From Acidobacteriota bacterium (GTDB lineage: Bacteria; Acidobacteriota; Blastocatellia; Pyrinomonadales; Pyrinomonadaceae), in assembly GCA_003697135.1 (NCBI GenBank), contig RFGC01000044.1, forward strand, positions 1 to 64,000: 64,000 nucleotides of DNA. Reading direction: 5' to 3'. Below, piece after piece: positions 63,776-64,000 of this stretch. A program made the position numbers and the translations under genes. A model generated the notes under the pieces. That model did no database searches, was not told the DNA's origin, and saw only the letters and a program-made list of their open reading frames with translations. Position 1 is the stretch's first letter. Every line of letters starts with the position of its first letter.

Positions 63776-64000
63776 CTTGCTTCAACTTTCCTTGCAGATA
63801 AAGCTGGGCGAAATGTAATTAAAGAGACACTTAACAAAACCATTGAGCTTCCCAAAATCGCCTGCACTGTTATTTTTTCACCGAAAAAGCTACCAATAAA
63901 AATGGCGATTACGGGAGTTACTAGCGCAATTGTCATTGCCTTTGTAACTTCAATTTTACGCAACAGCCAGTAGTAAAGCCAAAAGGCTATGACCGAACCC
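63772..64000 (-). CDS. C-terminal part of an EamA/DMT-family transporter (runs off the window)
   Basis: The reading frame enters from the window edge without a start and ends at 63772. It encodes the last helices of a drug/metabolite transporter: a [16 protein letters not shown] segment, then [14 protein letters not shown] and a final helix with a basic tail. This is the usual end of EamA permeases. Its stop overlaps the aroC start (ATGA-type overlap). Confidence 0.85.
   Translation of the reverse strand, partial: GSVIAFWLYYWLLRKIEVTKAMTIALVTPVIAIFIGSFFGEKITVQAILGSSMVLLSVSLITFRPALSARKVEAR

Overview
The window is chromosomal DNA of a Gram-negative, aerobic, heterotrophic bacterium with fairly AT-rich genes. 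Evidence for a Gram-negative envelope: separate heptose-kinase and heptose-nucleotidyltransferase genes, a WaaC/WaaF-type glycosyltransferase, a lipoprotein and many signal peptides. Evidence for oxygen use: phenylalanine hydroxylase, two ring dioxygenases and a HemG/HemY-type protoporphyrinogen oxidase. The mixture of FG-GAP-repeat secreted protein, BACON-domain subtilase, CocE-type hydrolase, S10-type peptidase and EF-G paralog resembles Acidobacteriota (Blastocatellia-like), but that assignment is an inference from gene content only.

Layout. 1-2036: end of a tRNA, tRNA-Asp, a 450-bp gene-free stretch with degenerate repeats, and an aromatic amino acid decarboxylase divergent from two APC permeases (2168-5683). 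5790-17400: mostly housekeeping (nadC, dus, EF-G paralog, TPR protein, murB, a YbdK-type ligase, rho, engB). 17080-22700: a small membrane protein and a cupin-like protein, then the phhA-hppD-hmgA operon for phenylalanine/tyrosine to homogentisate breakdown. 22716-25687: pxpA/pxpC (5-oxoproline handling, no pxpB seen) and a GT21-like glycosyltransferase. 25883-32338: hemH-hemG/Y and pyrD / pyrR-pyrB-pyrC. 32372-35993: exported D-aminoacylase-like and CocE-like hydrolases. 36181-46157: a novel acidic coiled-coil protein next to thiS, tRNA-Arg, an S10-type peptidase, nfu, gltX, rpsT, GAF-GGDEF, rhomboid, DAACS symporter and an arginase-family enzyme. 46158-46820 holds no gene but contains phased 10-bp repeats and a strong stem-loop/terminator unit that looks like a small RNA. 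46821-51299: subtilase, FG-GAP protein, heptose genes, tRNA-Thr. 51391-64000: cmk, M48 protease, a very large BrxC/PglY-like ATPase in an operon with a heptosyltransferase-like gene and a DUF3108-type protein, a copper ATPase with a cupredoxin lipoprotein, aroC, and the end of an EamA transporter.

No IS element, prophage, CRISPR array or rRNA was seen. The most noteworthy items are the candidate small RNA with an anti-Shine-Dalgarno loop at 46532-46689, the lone BREX-type ATPase embedded in an envelope operon (53645-59069), and several enzymes whose normally invariant catalytic or metal residues are changed (EF-G paralog, arginase-family enzyme, Walker B of the big ATPase).
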